This document shows positions 34,159 to 43,500 of a stretch of 64,000 bases of DNA, one piece after another; positions within the stretch are counted from its first letter, which is position 1, and each line of letters starts with the position of its first letter. Source of the DNA: RUG14300 sp964391805. Lineage in GTDB: Bacteria > Bacillota > Clostridia > Christensenellales > CAG-1252. The stretch covers positions 128,971-192,970 of the forward strand of contig CAYMNK010000003.1 of the NCBI GenBank assembly GCA_964391805.1, given 5' to 3'. The notes under the pieces are model-generated. The model was not told the origin of the DNA. It ran no database searches and saw only the letters and a program-made list of their open reading frames with translations. Both the position numbers and the translations under genes were made by a program.

Positions 34159-34190
34159 AAAAAAAACCGTCTACCTTTCGATAAACGGTT
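34159..34190 (-). terminator. Terminator of the rpsF-ssb-rpsR operon
   Basis: On the minus strand AACCGT / ACGGTT with a 14-base loop, followed by T8. Confidence 0.88.
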
Positions 34191-34202
34191 CCTTAATTGT
34201 GA

Positions 34203-34496
34203 TTAATAATCCTTACGGATGTTGTCGCTGAACGGAAGTAAAGCCATACAACGAGCTCTCTTGATAGCTGTGGTCAAAGCTCTTTGGTGCTTAGCACAAA
34301 CGCCGGTAGAACGACGGGGTGCGATTTTACCGTTCTCTAATAAATACTTTTTAAGTTTAGCAACGTCCTTGTAATCGATATAATCGATATGCTCATCGTT
34401 GGAAGCTCTATCGATACAGAATTGACAAACCTTTTTCTTGGAAGTCTTTCTTGCAGGACGCTTTACAAATTTTTCTTCATTACTCTTATTGTTCAT
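34203..34496 (-). CDS. rpsR: 30S ribosomal protein S18
   Basis: Binds 16S rRNA next to S6 in the small-subunit platform. 97 residues, at the long end for bacterial S18 because of a basic N-terminal tail (R-P-A-R-K-T-S-K-K-K). Core motifs: C-Q-F-C (25-28), I-D-Y-K-D-V-x-x-L-K-K-Y-L, G-K-I-A-P-R-R-S-T-G-V-C-A-K-H-Q-R-A-L-T-T-A-I-K-R-A-R. The Cys pair plus Cys/His downstream (C-A-K-H) marks the zinc-binding (C+) form. Third gene of the operon. Confidence 0.98.
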   Translation of the reverse strand: MNNKSNEEKFVKRPARKTSKKKVCQFCIDRASNDEHIDYIDYKDVAKLKKYLLENGKIAPRRSTGVCAKHQRALTTAIKRARCMALLPFSDNIRKDY

Positions 34497-34515
34497 TATA
34501 ATTACCTCTTAAATA

Positions 34516-34884
34516 TTAGAATGGAAGCTGATCGTCTATGGGCTTCATATCGCCGATGGAATCATCGTCATCACTGCCACCCTTAGTCGATAAGAATTGT
34601 ACTTCGTCGGCTACAATTTCGGTTACATATCTCTTGGAACCATCGTTAGCGTCATAAGTACGTGTTTGAATCGATCCGCTGATAGCAACTTTACTGCCCT
34701 TGCGCAAATACTTGGAACAGTTGTCTGCTTGTCCACGCCATGCGATTACGTTGAAGAAATCGGTCTCGCTATTACCCCAACGGCGGGATACTGCAAGAGA
34801 GAATTTGCAAACGGAAACATCACTCGTGGTTTTGGATAATTCGGGGTCTTTTGTAAGGTTACCGATTAGTATAACTCTATTCAT
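34516..34884 (-). CDS. ssb: Single-stranded DNA-binding protein
   Basis: OB-fold protein that coats single-stranded DNA in replication and repair. 122 residues: M-N-R-V-I-L-I-G-N-L-T-K-D-P-E-L start, F-S-L-A-V-S-R-R-W (~27), F-F-N-V-I-A-W-R-G-Q-A-D-N-C-S-K-Y-L-R-K-G (~43-63). The acidic C-terminal tail ends D-Q-L-P-F, the usual partner-docking tip. The tail is short, so the whole protein is smaller than the ~150-175-residue norm. Sits between rpsF and rpsR as in most Firmicutes. Confidence 0.97.
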   Translation of the reverse strand: MNRVILIGNLTKDPELSKTTSDVSVCKFSLAVSRRWGNSETDFFNVIAWRGQADNCSKYLRKGSKVAISGSIQTRTYDANDGSKRYVTEIVADEVQFLSTKGGSDDDDSIGDMKPIDDQLPF

Positions 34885-34897
34885 GATCGCACCTCAA

Positions 34898-35179
34898 CTA
34901 TTTACGAATTACCATGTGACGAACAACGCCGTCTGTAATTCTTAATTGTCTTTCGATTTCAGCGATTTGGTCACCGTTGATGGTGAAGTCAACTACGATG
35001 TAATAACCTTCGCTCTTGTAATTGATCAAGTAAGCATACTTTTTCATTCCGATTTTCTTATCGGAAATAATGGTACCGCCAAGGGATACGATCAAGTTAC
35101 TGAACTTCTCGGCTAATGCAGACTTTTTCTCATCTACTAAATCGCAATCTAAGATGTACATAAGTTCGTAAGAATTCAT
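34898..35179 (-). CDS. rpsF: 30S ribosomal protein S6
   Basis: 93-residue ferredoxin-like protein of the small-subunit platform that pairs with S18. It shows the family's start Y-E-L-M-Y-I-L-D, then K-I-G-M-K-K-Y-A-Y-L-I-N-Y-K-S-E-G-Y-Y (~42-60) and the closing R-Q-L-R-I-T-D-G-V-V-R-H-M-V-I. First gene of the operon, with AAAGGAGGA upstream and its promoter ~65 bases before the start. Confidence 0.98.
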   Translation of the reverse strand: MNSYELMYILDCDLVDEKKSALAEKFSNLIVSLGGTIISDKKIGMKKYAYLINYKSEGYYIVVDFTINGDQIAEIERQLRITDGVVRHMVIRK

Positions 35180-35244
35180 TTTCTGTCCTCCTTTTGGTCA
35201 TATTGGCCTTTTTCACGACGAAAAAAGCAAGGTTTTGCGGAAAT

Positions 35245-35273
35245 ATTATATATCAAACATCTCATTTTGTAAA
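35245..35273 (-). promoter_or_regulatory. Promoter of the rpsF operon
   Basis: On the minus strand TTTACA, 17 bp, TATAAT. The ~60-base leader could hold the S6:S18-binding hairpin known from many bacteria, but I cannot fold it with confidence; a TTTCCGC word is present. Confidence 0.85.
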
Positions 35274-35296
35274 GCATTTTGCAACAAATCTTTTTT

Positions 35297-35351
35297 ATCA
35301 ATTCGTTATCAATTCGTTATCAATTCGTTATCAATTCGTTATCAATTCGTT
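35297..35351. repeat. Five perfect 11-bp tandem repeats
   Basis: ATCAATTCGTT five times in a row without a mismatch, followed by a broken sixth copy. It lies between rpsF and the tRNA-Ser gene. Confidence 0.97.
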
Positions 35352-35357
35352 CAAACT

Positions 35358-35402
35358 GAATTCCCAAAGTAAATTTTACAGTGGAATTTACTTTGGGAAT
35401 TC
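35358..35402. repeat. Perfect 18-bp inverted repeat with 9-base loop
   Basis: Arms 35358-35375 and 35385-35402 are exact reverse complements beginning and ending in GAATTC. No T run follows on either strand, so it is not an ordinary terminator. Confidence 0.95.
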
Positions 35403-35441
35403 ACTCGAGCACAAACTGTCTAACAGAAAACATAAAATAAG

Positions 35442-35470
35442 TTGACAATTATAAAAATGTTTATTATACT
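35442..35470 (+). promoter_or_regulatory. Promoter of tRNA-Ser
   Basis: TTGACA, 17 bp, TATACT, 23 bases before the mature tRNA end. Confidence 0.85.
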
Positions 35471-35493
35471 TGTATATGAAACTTAATACAGTT

Positions 35494-35582
35494 GGAGGCT
35501 TATCGAAGTGGTCATAACGAGGCGGTCTTGAAAACCGTTTGGGTGCAAGCCCACGGGGGTTCGAATCCCTCAGCCTCCGCCA
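35494..35582 (+). tRNA. tRNA-Ser(UGA), CCA encoded
   Basis: Acceptor arms GGAGGCT and AGCCTCC pair fully, discriminator G, CCA encoded at 35580-35582. The anticodon loop CTTGAAA carries TGA. A long variable arm (TTGGGTGCAAGCCCA) marks a class II tRNA, and GGTTCGAATCC is the T arm. It reads UCA and probably UCG codons. Confidence 0.97.
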
Positions 35583-35586
35583 TCCT

Positions 35587-35614
35587 AAAAGGGAACGAAA
35601 TGTTCCCTTTTTGT
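35587..35614 (+). terminator. Terminator of tRNA-Ser
   Basis: AAAAGGGAAC / GTTCCCTTTTT with a 5-base loop, then TGTTTT. Confidence 0.9.
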
Positions 35615-35699
35615 TTTATAAATATTACTATTTGTATATCAAATATTACACAAAAACACCGAAATTGAATAGGGCTGTAAGATGCGGATTAAGTAAGTT

Positions 35700-36641
35700 T
35701 TATGCTTTTAGACACAATGTTGCGGCACCGATAATGCCGGCATCGTTTTTGAGAGTTGCGGAAACGACTTTGACTTTAGGATTATACATCAAACCGTAAA
35801 GATTGCGTGATACATATCGTTGAAGTGGCTTGATAAGGTTATCGCCTTGATTGGATACACCACCGCCGATAATGATGACTTCAGGAGCAAAAATGCTTGC
35901 AAAATTCACAAGACCGATTCCAACATATTTGATATATTGTTTGACTGTTTTTATCGCTGTTTTATCACCCTTGGCTGCACAATCGAACACCACTTGTCCG
36001 TTTAATCCGAGTTTAGCGACTTCTCTTGCTAACAAACTATCAGGGTATTTTACACAAGCGTTCGAAACTTGTCTCATCAGTGCCGTTGCAGAAGCATAAG
36101 CCTCGTAACAGCCTTTCTTACCGCAACCGCATTTTTCGCCATTTATACGGATAATCGTATGTCCGCCTTCGGCTCCTGCCGATTTATTACCCGTCAACAG
36201 TTTCCCGTCAACGACAATACCTGTACCAACACCTGTACCGAGTGTAATCATTACCGAATTTTTAGCACCCTTCCCTGCACCGTAATATGTTTCGCCGAGT
36301 GCAGCACAGTTAGCATCGTTGCTTATTTTGATATTAGCAATTCCCGTTTTTTGACGAAGCATTGACACCATCGGAGTATTCCTAAAATTGATGTTGCACG
36401 AATAGCGAACAACACCCTTTTCGTCATATATCGAACCGGGACATCCTATTCCTATCCCATCGATCTTACCATCGAAATCGGCGATAAGCTCATTAATTAG
36501 GCATGCAATATCCTCAACGATAAGAGAATCTTCTTTTTCGGGAAGGGTTGTAATTACCTTTTTTAACAGAATATTACCATTATCGTCAACTACTCCGCCT
36601 TTAATGGTCATACCGCCAATATCAATTCCGATACAGTTCAT
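35700..36641 (-). CDS. ROK-family sugar kinase, probable N-acetylglucosamine kinase
   Basis: 313 residues. The ATP phosphate loop is G-I-D-I-G-G-M-T-I-K-G-G (~4-15); D-A-N-C-A-A-L-G-E (~107) carries the catalytic Asp; G-T-G-V-G-T-G-I-V (~134) follows. The ROK zinc motif is G-G-H (~155) plus C-G-C-G-K-K-G-C-Y-E (~168-177). It lies 20 bases after nagA in a GH20-nagB-nagA operon, so GlcNAc (or ManNAc/glucose released with it) is the likely substrate. ROK kinases are often loose in specificity, so a glucokinase role is possible. Confidence 0.9.
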   Translation of the reverse strand: MNCIGIDIGGMTIKGGVVDDNGNILLKKVITTLPEKEDSLIVEDIACLINELIADFDGKIDGIGIGCPGSIYDEKGVVRYSCNINFRNTPMVSMLRQKTGIANIKISNDANCAALGETYYGAGKGAKNSVMITLGTGVGTGIVVDGKLLTGNKSAGAEGGHTIIRINGEKCGCGKKGCYEAYASATALMRQVSNACVKYPDSLLAREVAKLGLNGQVVFDCAAKGDKTAIKTVKQYIKYVGIGLVNFASIFAPEVIIIGGGVSNQGDNLIKPLQRYVSRNLYGLMYNPKVKVVSATLKNDAGIIGAATLCLKA

Positions 36642-36661
36642 ACTATCCTCCTAAAACGACA

Positions 36662-37822
36662 TTAGATCTTTTTAATTTGGTTATTCCTATAAACAACTTC
36701 GCCTTTGATAATTGTATATAGTACGTTAAAATTTTTATCCAATATGGTAAAATCTGCTCTTTTACCTACTTCTATACTTCCACGCTCACCAAAAATTCCA
36801 AGGTTCTTTGCAGGATTTATGGTAGCAAAATCTATTGCATCGGTAAATGAAACTCCGGCCTCTACAAGATTTTTAATCGCATTGTTCATTTTGAGAACAC
36901 TTCCTGCAAGCGTTCCATTCTCGAGTTTTGCGAATCCGTCTTTAACAATTACCTTTTGACCTCCAAGTTCGGACACGCCGTCCGGTAAACCTTTTGAACG
37001 CATCGAATCGGTTATCAAAGTTATCTTGTCGTGAGGCTTATTTTTAATTAACAACTTAATTGCAGGAATCGAAACATGCTTAGCGTCGCAAATGATTTCG
37101 CAGTTTAATTGGTCTATAAGCATTGCTGAACCGACAATTCCTATTTCTCTATGGTGAACACCAGTCTGAGCATTAAAGGTATGCGTTACATTAGAGAGTC
37201 CCAATTCAACACCCGCAATTATATCATCATAACTTGCACCGCTATGACCTACCGATGCAATGATTCCCAAATGTTTTAAATGCTTAACAAGTTCTAAACC
37301 GTCTTTTTCTTCGGGAGCAAGCGATACTATTTTTATGTTATTTCCCGACAAATCATTATACCCATCAAAGAGTTTGACATCGGGTGTAACAACGTATTCA
37401 AGCGGTTGCGCACCTATATGTTTAGGGGATATAAACGGTCCTTCGAGATGCACACCCAATAGTTCTGCACCGTTCGCATTACCCGATTGCATATATGACT
37501 TGACATTTTCGAGTGCAAGAGAAATATTGTCCCTACTTTGCGTCATTGTCGTTGCCAAAAATGCCGTAGTTCCCTCTTTAACAAGTGACTCGGAAATTGT
37601 TTGCAACGAAGATTCCGTTGCGTCCATAACATCCGCCCCACCTGCTCCGTGAATATGCTCGTCTATAAAACCTGCAACGACAATTCCGTCGGTTTCGATC
37701 AAAGATTCGATTTTAGTACAATCATCACCGATATAAGCGATTTTTCCATTGCATATGCCTATATTAGTTCTTATCAATCCTTTGCCCGCAATATAAGCGG
37801 TTACGTTTTTTAATCCTATCAT
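36662..37822 (-). CDS. nagA: N-acetylglucosamine-6-phosphate deacetylase
   Basis: Removes acetate from GlcNAc-6-phosphate. 386 residues, normal length. Amidohydrolase barrel: V-A-G-F-I-D-E-H-I-H-G-A-G-G (~50-63), H-L-E-G-P-F-I-S-P (~126, metal-binding Glu), S-V-G-H-S-G-A (~190), V-T-H-T-F-N-A (~213), T-D-S-M (~270, catalytic Asp) and N-P-A-K-N-L-G (~338). The start codon overlaps the nagB stop (ATGA), so the two are translated together. Confidence 0.97.
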   Translation of the reverse strand: MIGLKNVTAYIAGKGLIRTNIGICNGKIAYIGDDCTKIESLIETDGIVVAGFIDEHIHGAGGADVMDATESSLQTISESLVKEGTTAFLATTMTQSRDNISLALENVKSYMQSGNANGAELLGVHLEGPFISPKHIGAQPLEYVVTPDVKLFDGYNDLSGNNIKIVSLAPEEKDGLELVKHLKHLGIIASVGHSGASYDDIIAGVELGLSNVTHTFNAQTGVHHREIGIVGSAMLIDQLNCEIICDAKHVSIPAIKLLIKNKPHDKITLITDSMRSKGLPDGVSELGGQKVIVKDGFAKLENGTLAGSVLKMNNAIKNLVEAGVSFTDAIDFATINPAKNLGIFGERGSIEVGKRADFTILDKNFNVLYTIIKGEVVYRNNQIKKI

Positions 37823-38550
37823 ATATTGTTTATCAAGCTTGCCGCAGCCTCGTCACATATTAATGTGCAATCGGCATGTGTATTTAAAATACTTGCAGGC
37901 AAATCCTCTGTTATTTTCTCTTTAAGTAGTCTATATACCGCCTTAGCTTTATTTGCGCCCGATGCAAGTATCAATATTTTCTTGGCATTCATTATGTTTT
38001 TAATCCCCATGGTAAAGGCGTGTGTGGGAACTTCGTCGATACTATCGAACAATCTTGAATTATCCTTTATCGTGCTTTCGGTCAACTCGACAACATGGGT
38101 TACACTGTCAAAAGGCGTACCGGGTTCGTTAAAGGCAATATGCCCGTTGGAGCCTATTCCGAGAAGTTGAATATCGGGACGCAACTCGTCCAATACCTTA
38201 TTGTATCTCTCGCATTCTGCTTGAGCATCGGGTGCGACACCATTTTCGATATTGGTATTATTAATATCGATATCGATGTGATTAAACAAATTATCCCTCA
38301 TGAAAAATGCATAGCTTTGTTCGTGCGAAGAAGGTAATCCCATATATTCGTCAAGATTGACTGTATGAATACCTTTAAAGGATATTTCTCCATTGGTGCA
38401 TTTTTCAATAAGCTTCTTATATAAACCAATCGGAGTTGATCCGGTTGCTAAACCTATTACGCCATTCGGTTTATCCAATATAATCTGCGCAAAAATATCT
38501 GCACCGACTTTACTCATTTCATCATAATTTTTAACTATTATTGTTTTCAT
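37819..38550 (-). CDS. nagB: Glucosamine-6-phosphate deaminase
   Basis: Turns glucosamine 6-phosphate into fructose 6-phosphate and ammonia. 243 residues: G-L-A-T-G-S-T-P-I-G-L-Y (~32-43, phosphate loop), N-L-D-E-Y-M-G-L (~66, catalytic Asp), G-I-G-S-N-G-H-I-A-F-N-E-P-G (~132-145, catalytic His/Glu) and L-A-S-G-A-N-K-A-K-A (~195). The protein is short, as in Gram-positive NagB, lacking the C-terminal allosteric extension of E. coli. Follows the GH20 gene by 17 bases. Confidence 0.97.
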   Translation of the reverse strand: MKTIIVKNYDEMSKVGADIFAQIILDKPNGVIGLATGSTPIGLYKKLIEKCTNGEISFKGIHTVNLDEYMGLPSSHEQSYAFFMRDNLFNHIDIDINNTNIENGVAPDAQAECERYNKVLDELRPDIQLLGIGSNGHIAFNEPGTPFDSVTHVVELTESTIKDNSRLFDSIDEVPTHAFTMGIKNIMNAKKILILASGANKAKAVYRLLKEKITEDLPASILNTHADCTLICDEAAASLINNI

Positions 38551-38567
38551 TTTTCTTTTGTTATTTA

Positions 38568-40172
38568 CTAATTATATACATTAGTTGTCATCATCTGGGC
38601 AATATTGTTAAAGGATATAGCTTCGCCTTGCTCTTTTCCTCCAAACGGCAAAAGCGTTTCTTCCAATTCTTCGATCTTTTCAATCTTACCGTTAACATAA
38701 TCGAGAATGCGTTGTCTACAAGATATCGTTCTTTGAATAATACCGCCTAATCGCAAATCCTGTACATCGAATCCCGAAGTTTTGTTGTCCCTAAACCACT
38801 GTTTTTGAAGGGCTTTATGGAACAATCTAAGTGCTTTTGTAACACAAACATAGTCATTATCAGCAAGACAGCGTAACAATTCCTTATCCTTATTTTCGTA
38901 GGCTTTACGAGTGCGAACACCTAAAGCATACTTATACGACAGCACATCGCAAAGTTTTGCTTGTACGTCAAATATATAAGCATACTTGCGATATTTTTTA
39001 GCAAGTGTATGTAGTTTTTCCGCACTATTCTTATAATGCTGAACATTAGAAATATCAACGGTATAGTCCAAAAAGCCGTTAAAGTAGTCAGAATAAAGCA
39101 TATATCTTGACGGATTTTGTTCGGCATTTACACCTTTTAAACGATTTGCACTATCAAGCAACATATAATCATCGAAATCCACACCTACGATACGCTTAAA
39201 GCGTGTTTTGATAAGTTGTTCGTCCTCGACACCTTTTAGATACTGTGCTATGCAAAATAGCGATGCTAATTGAGAAAAATGAGAGCACTCACCGCCAAAA
39301 TCACCCCACAACGTAATAATTATATTTTCAATGCCGTTTTTACGACAAGACCGCATTGCCGGCAACATTGCTTGCAAAGTAAATTGATTTAGCGGTGTTA
39401 CCCCTAACCAACTCCATGCACCACCTGCAAACCAAACATCATTGGACAATTGCTTATGATTGTAAAACATACCGTCGTAGTCTTCTTCCTTTGTGTGGTA
39501 GTAGTCCCAATAAACAAGCGAAACATCTTTATCTACGGCGTCGATAGCATACTGTGGTACATCGGTTTTCCCTTGGTAATAACCATTTGCCCACGAATTA
39601 AAAAACATATCCGACCACATAAGGCATTTAAATCCGTATTTTTGAGCAATTTGCTTAACTTTAGATAAATGGCGACCGATGATTGCCGTCGAATTTTCGT
39701 AGCCATGGATATCTAAATGTCTGCCACGTCCAAGCATCCACGCCTCATCCATGCCGATATGCACCAATTTGGACGAGAAACAATTAGATATTGTTGCAAA
39801 CAAGTTGTCGATAAATTCGCAGGTTCGATGATCATCTACCAATAGAATATCGTTGCAATCAATAGGAACCTTGCCCCAACGAATAGTCGCATTAAGATGA
39901 GCAAGCGTTTGGATACACGGAATAAGCTCCATACCGATAGATTGTGCATAACTATCAATTTCTTTTAATTCCGATTTAGAATATCGCCCACGCATATAGC
40001 CGAAATATGGTTCACCGTCAACTTCATATGTATCTTCGGTATAAAGCATCACGGTATTATATCCCATTTTTTTGAGCAATACGAGATACTGTTTTAAGGA
40101 CGGAACATTCATAACAGAATTGCGGGACATATCGATCATTACGCCTAAACGATTAAACTTATATCTATTCAT
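38568..40172 (-). CDS. GH20 beta-N-acetylhexosaminidase-like enzyme, cytoplasmic
   Basis: 534 residues, no signal peptide. A barrel starts at once with G-V-M-I-D-M-S-R (~10) and L-K-K-M-G-Y-N-T-V-M-L-Y-T-E-D (~33). The neighbouring Asp-Glu pair in V-H-I-G-M-D-E-A-W (~138) is the GH20 substrate-assisted catalytic signature. Trp-rich strands (L-M-W-S-D-M, G-G-A-W-S-W, I-T-L-W-G-D) line the pocket. The C-terminal ~200 residues are helical. It is first in the amino-sugar operon, so it should release GlcNAc from imported short oligosaccharides for the ROK-NagA-NagB route. Confidence 0.88.
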   Translation of the reverse strand: MNRYKFNRLGVMIDMSRNSVMNVPSLKQYLVLLKKMGYNTVMLYTEDTYEVDGEPYFGYMRGRYSKSELKEIDSYAQSIGMELIPCIQTLAHLNATIRWGKVPIDCNDILLVDDHRTCEFIDNLFATISNCFSSKLVHIGMDEAWMLGRGRHLDIHGYENSTAIIGRHLSKVKQIAQKYGFKCLMWSDMFFNSWANGYYQGKTDVPQYAIDAVDKDVSLVYWDYYHTKEEDYDGMFYNHKQLSNDVWFAGGAWSWLGVTPLNQFTLQAMLPAMRSCRKNGIENIIITLWGDFGGECSHFSQLASLFCIAQYLKGVEDEQLIKTRFKRIVGVDFDDYMLLDSANRLKGVNAEQNPSRYMLYSDYFNGFLDYTVDISNVQHYKNSAEKLHTLAKKYRKYAYIFDVQAKLCDVLSYKYALGVRTRKAYENKDKELLRCLADNDYVCVTKALRLFHKALQKQWFRDNKTSGFDVQDLRLGGIIQRTISCRQRILDYVNGKIEKIEELEETLLPFGGKEQGEAISFNNIAQMMTTNVYN

Positions 40173-40200
40173 ATCAATTCTCCATCATGTGGCTCTATTA

Positions 40201-40229
40201 ATTATAACAAATACATATTGAAATTGCAA
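40201..40229 (-). promoter_or_regulatory. Promoter of the GH20-nagB-nagA-ROK operon
   Basis: On the minus strand TTGCAA, 17 bp, TATAAT, about 30 bases before the GH20 start. Confidence 0.83.
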
Positions 40230-40333
40230 CATGTAAAAAGTGTAGAGATAGACTTATGAATCATCAAACTTCGATTTAACTACACTACAGTTTCATTATA
40301 ATAAAAACATTATATTATAAGGATCCCTTAAAA

Positions 40334-40375
40334 CACAATACCCGACACGTTCTTTCGTTCGTATCGGATATTGTG
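40334..40375 (-). terminator. Probable terminator of the Ig-domain lipoprotein operon
   Basis: Long stem CACAATAcCCGAcACG / CGTaTCGGaTATTGTG; on the minus strand it is followed by TTTTAA. Further out, GGGACTGTA (40383-40391) and TACAGTCCC (40474-40482) form an inverted pair ~90 bases apart. The gap 40173-40502 holds nothing else that I recognise. Confidence 0.65.
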
Positions 40376-40502
40376 AAAGGATGGGACTGTATGGATTATC
40401 AAATCAAATTTGACTATAAACTGCTCTCAACTTTTGGAATAATATATATTTACACAGGAGAGAGACTTCGTTTTACAGTCCCTAAAGGGGGAAGTTATTT
40501 AA

Positions 40503-43500
40503 TTACTCTGATTCTTTTACAAGACTAATAGGAATAGCGACACCATTGGCGTCAACCGTCCAATAACTCATATCCCAACCATTTTCGGCAGAAACGGTTA
40601 CAGAATCTTTGAATGCAGCAGCATCTGCATAAGAACCGTAAACACATGTATCAGTACCACAGCAACTTTCAGGACAACGCTTTACGGTAGCCACATCGGA
40701 AGGGGCGCCGATTGCGTAAACATTTTTGAAACCACCACAGCCCGGATGCAAATGGCCGAGAGCAGTAGCGTGATCAGTACCGTTATAAAAAGCGCCATCT
40801 CCATATACAACTACAGAATTCTTTACAGTATATTCACCCATACTATCATTGCTTAGGAATGGGCTCGACCAGTCGTTACCCGATCCGTTAGCTATAGCCT
40901 TAACTGTCATATAAACATTTTCAATTGTGCCACAGCCTGCATATGCAATACCGCCACCGCAGCCCCACAATGTAACATCAACCAATGAAAGATTGCGGAC
41001 AATACCATTTGCGTTTAGTACTGTTCCGACAAGCCCGTTTACATATACATCCATTATCATGTTATATATTACATGGCCTCTTCCGTCAAATACTCCGTTA
41101 AATCCCACTACGCGACCATTCAGCCATTCGGTATCATTGCCAATAGCATCCCAATAAGTTCCCCAGTTCATATCATTATGGAAGTAACTAGTAGGATCGT
41201 CTCCGTCATAATCACCAAACTGTATGTCTGCACCTAATACATAATATCCACCATAGAGATATCCGTTATTTGCAGCCTCTTCCTTAATATGGACACTGTA
41301 CCAACGCAAATCCGCACGGTTACGAATAACCTTGGTTATTACAAGAACGGGTTGATTAATTGTATATATGTTTGTATCGGTTACCACAGAAGCGACAAGA
41401 TCTTTTTCACCCCAAAGGGCACCAGAAATATCTGCAGCGTTAATGATTAAATTTCCGTTTTCTACTTTAGCGTTAGAGATAGTTTCGTTACCAATCTTTA
41501 CACTTACAGATTCAACATTACCTTGGAGATTTAAAGCAAAAGTCGTCGTTTTATGATCATCGTCACCGTTTAATTCAAGATCCATTCTGTCACTTAATGT
41601 GATAGTTGAAGATTCTCTGTTATCAATAGTGATAGTGAGATCGAGTTTCTTATCTTGATCGAGAAGAGAAACTATTGAAAAGCAAATACTTGTTTCGTTT
41701 TCGAGTTGTTCGGGAAGAACAATAGCATTACCGTTAACCGATACACCGAGCTCAGACGCGGATTCGCTTAAAACTATCTTATCGAATAAACCAAGAGCAA
41801 GTTCAATTTTGCTACCTGCCCCGTAAATATTTCGTTCTAATTCAACAGACGGAATTTGACCCTCGGGAACATCTACACACTTAGGATAAGGAATACCGTT
41901 TACAAGTTGCCAATAGTCGCCTTCCCAAGAAGATAAATCGACGTTTTCTAATAACTCCCTATAGTTTGAATATACTCCGTATACGTCCCCGCTACCTTCA
42001 TTGCTCAAAACATTGATCGCAGGAACAGAATTAGGAACACCGACAGCATATACACCGTTTAGTATATCGTAGCCAAGGTGAGAAGAACCGATTGCAAGGA
42101 TATTGCTTACATCTTCGCCAAATGCACCTTCTTGATATTCAACAAAGCAATTATTGATTCTAAGAGCACCCATACAATCTTGAGAGATAAATGCCGCTGT
42201 GTATTGAATATTCCACGAACTTAGCTCATAACCGGGAGCAACGGACTTAAAGCTCATATAAATATTAGATATAGTTCCGTTACCGCCAAAAGCAATAAGA
42301 CCGGTTCTACCCCTATGATCAACATTTGTGAATGCAACGTTACGGATAACGCCCTGTTCGCCAAGAACGGTACCTACAAAACCGCCAACAGGGGAATTGA
42401 AGATAAAGTTATCTATTTTATAACCTTGACCGTCAAATACACCGCTAAATCCCCAAATCTTACCGCTTAACCATAAACCATCATCGGATTTACCGAGATT
42501 AGCAAGTGCCTTTTCATAAGCGCCCCAGTTGATGTTGATATCTAATTGTTGTCCATCGCAGTTGATATCATTAGCGAGAATATAATATCCGTTTGCAGAC
42601 CAAGTCTTTTCGAATTGAGCTGTAATATCGGAGACATATGCCTTCAAATCATTAAAATCACGAATGATCATCGTGTAGATTTCGGCATTTACTTTATAAA
42701 AAGCAAGTTCGGTTCCAATAACGATTTGAGTTTTTCCTAAAACAGAAGCATCATTCGGAAGTGCTTCTTTATTAAGAGAGATAGAGCCGTCCTCCTTAAC
42801 TTCGCTAAGCACATTACTTTCTCCAATGTTAACACTGTTGATAGTACCTTGAATAGCAGATTGGAATTTAATATCAGCAGGTCTACCGACTTCGATAGAA
42901 ACAGAATCTTCAAGTTCGATTTCGGGACGGTAGGCTTCGATTTCTACAGAGAACTTATTGTTGGCATATGAAGTTGATAGTATTGCCTTACCTTCGCTCT
43001 TTGCAACAAATTTTCCGTCTTCAACGCTTACTATGTTAGAATCACTCGATACCCACTCAAGAACAACGTCGATAGGCTCGTTTTTCTCAAGAACCTGTAA
43101 AGTAGGTAATAATTCTTTATGATCATTATCGGTTTCAACTAACGCTACTCTTGCTTTATATTCACCGTCTTCGTTTTCGAGATTACCTGCTTCGAAGGTG
43201 ATATCGGTATTACAAACGTTGATGGTAATCTTTTGAGCAAGGGTTACTCCGTGAACGGTTGTTGAAAGAGTATATGCCGTTGAGCCATATTTTAAGCCCT
43301 TTATAATTGCACCGCCATCGGTGGGTGTAACAGAAGCAATATCGTCTGCTTCGCCATCAACAAGCGTCCAAGTATAGCTAACATTGTCTAACGGATTAGA
43401 TTTCCAATTAGTTACTACAGTAAGCTTGTATTCACCGTCTTTATCTACCGATACATCATTGCGCTCGGGTTTTAGCACTGGAGCGATATGAGAATTTGTT

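Noticed and set aside
35194..35445. Plus-strand gene over the 11-bp repeats
   Set aside because: The frame is open only because the repeat unit lacks stops; there is no ribosome binding site and it crosses the perfect hairpin and the rpsF promoter.
40391..40528. 45-residue plus-strand gene with AAAGGA upstream
   Set aside because: It overlaps the end of the reverse lipoprotein gene and lies within terminator-like inverted repeats; the ribosome binding site looks like chance.
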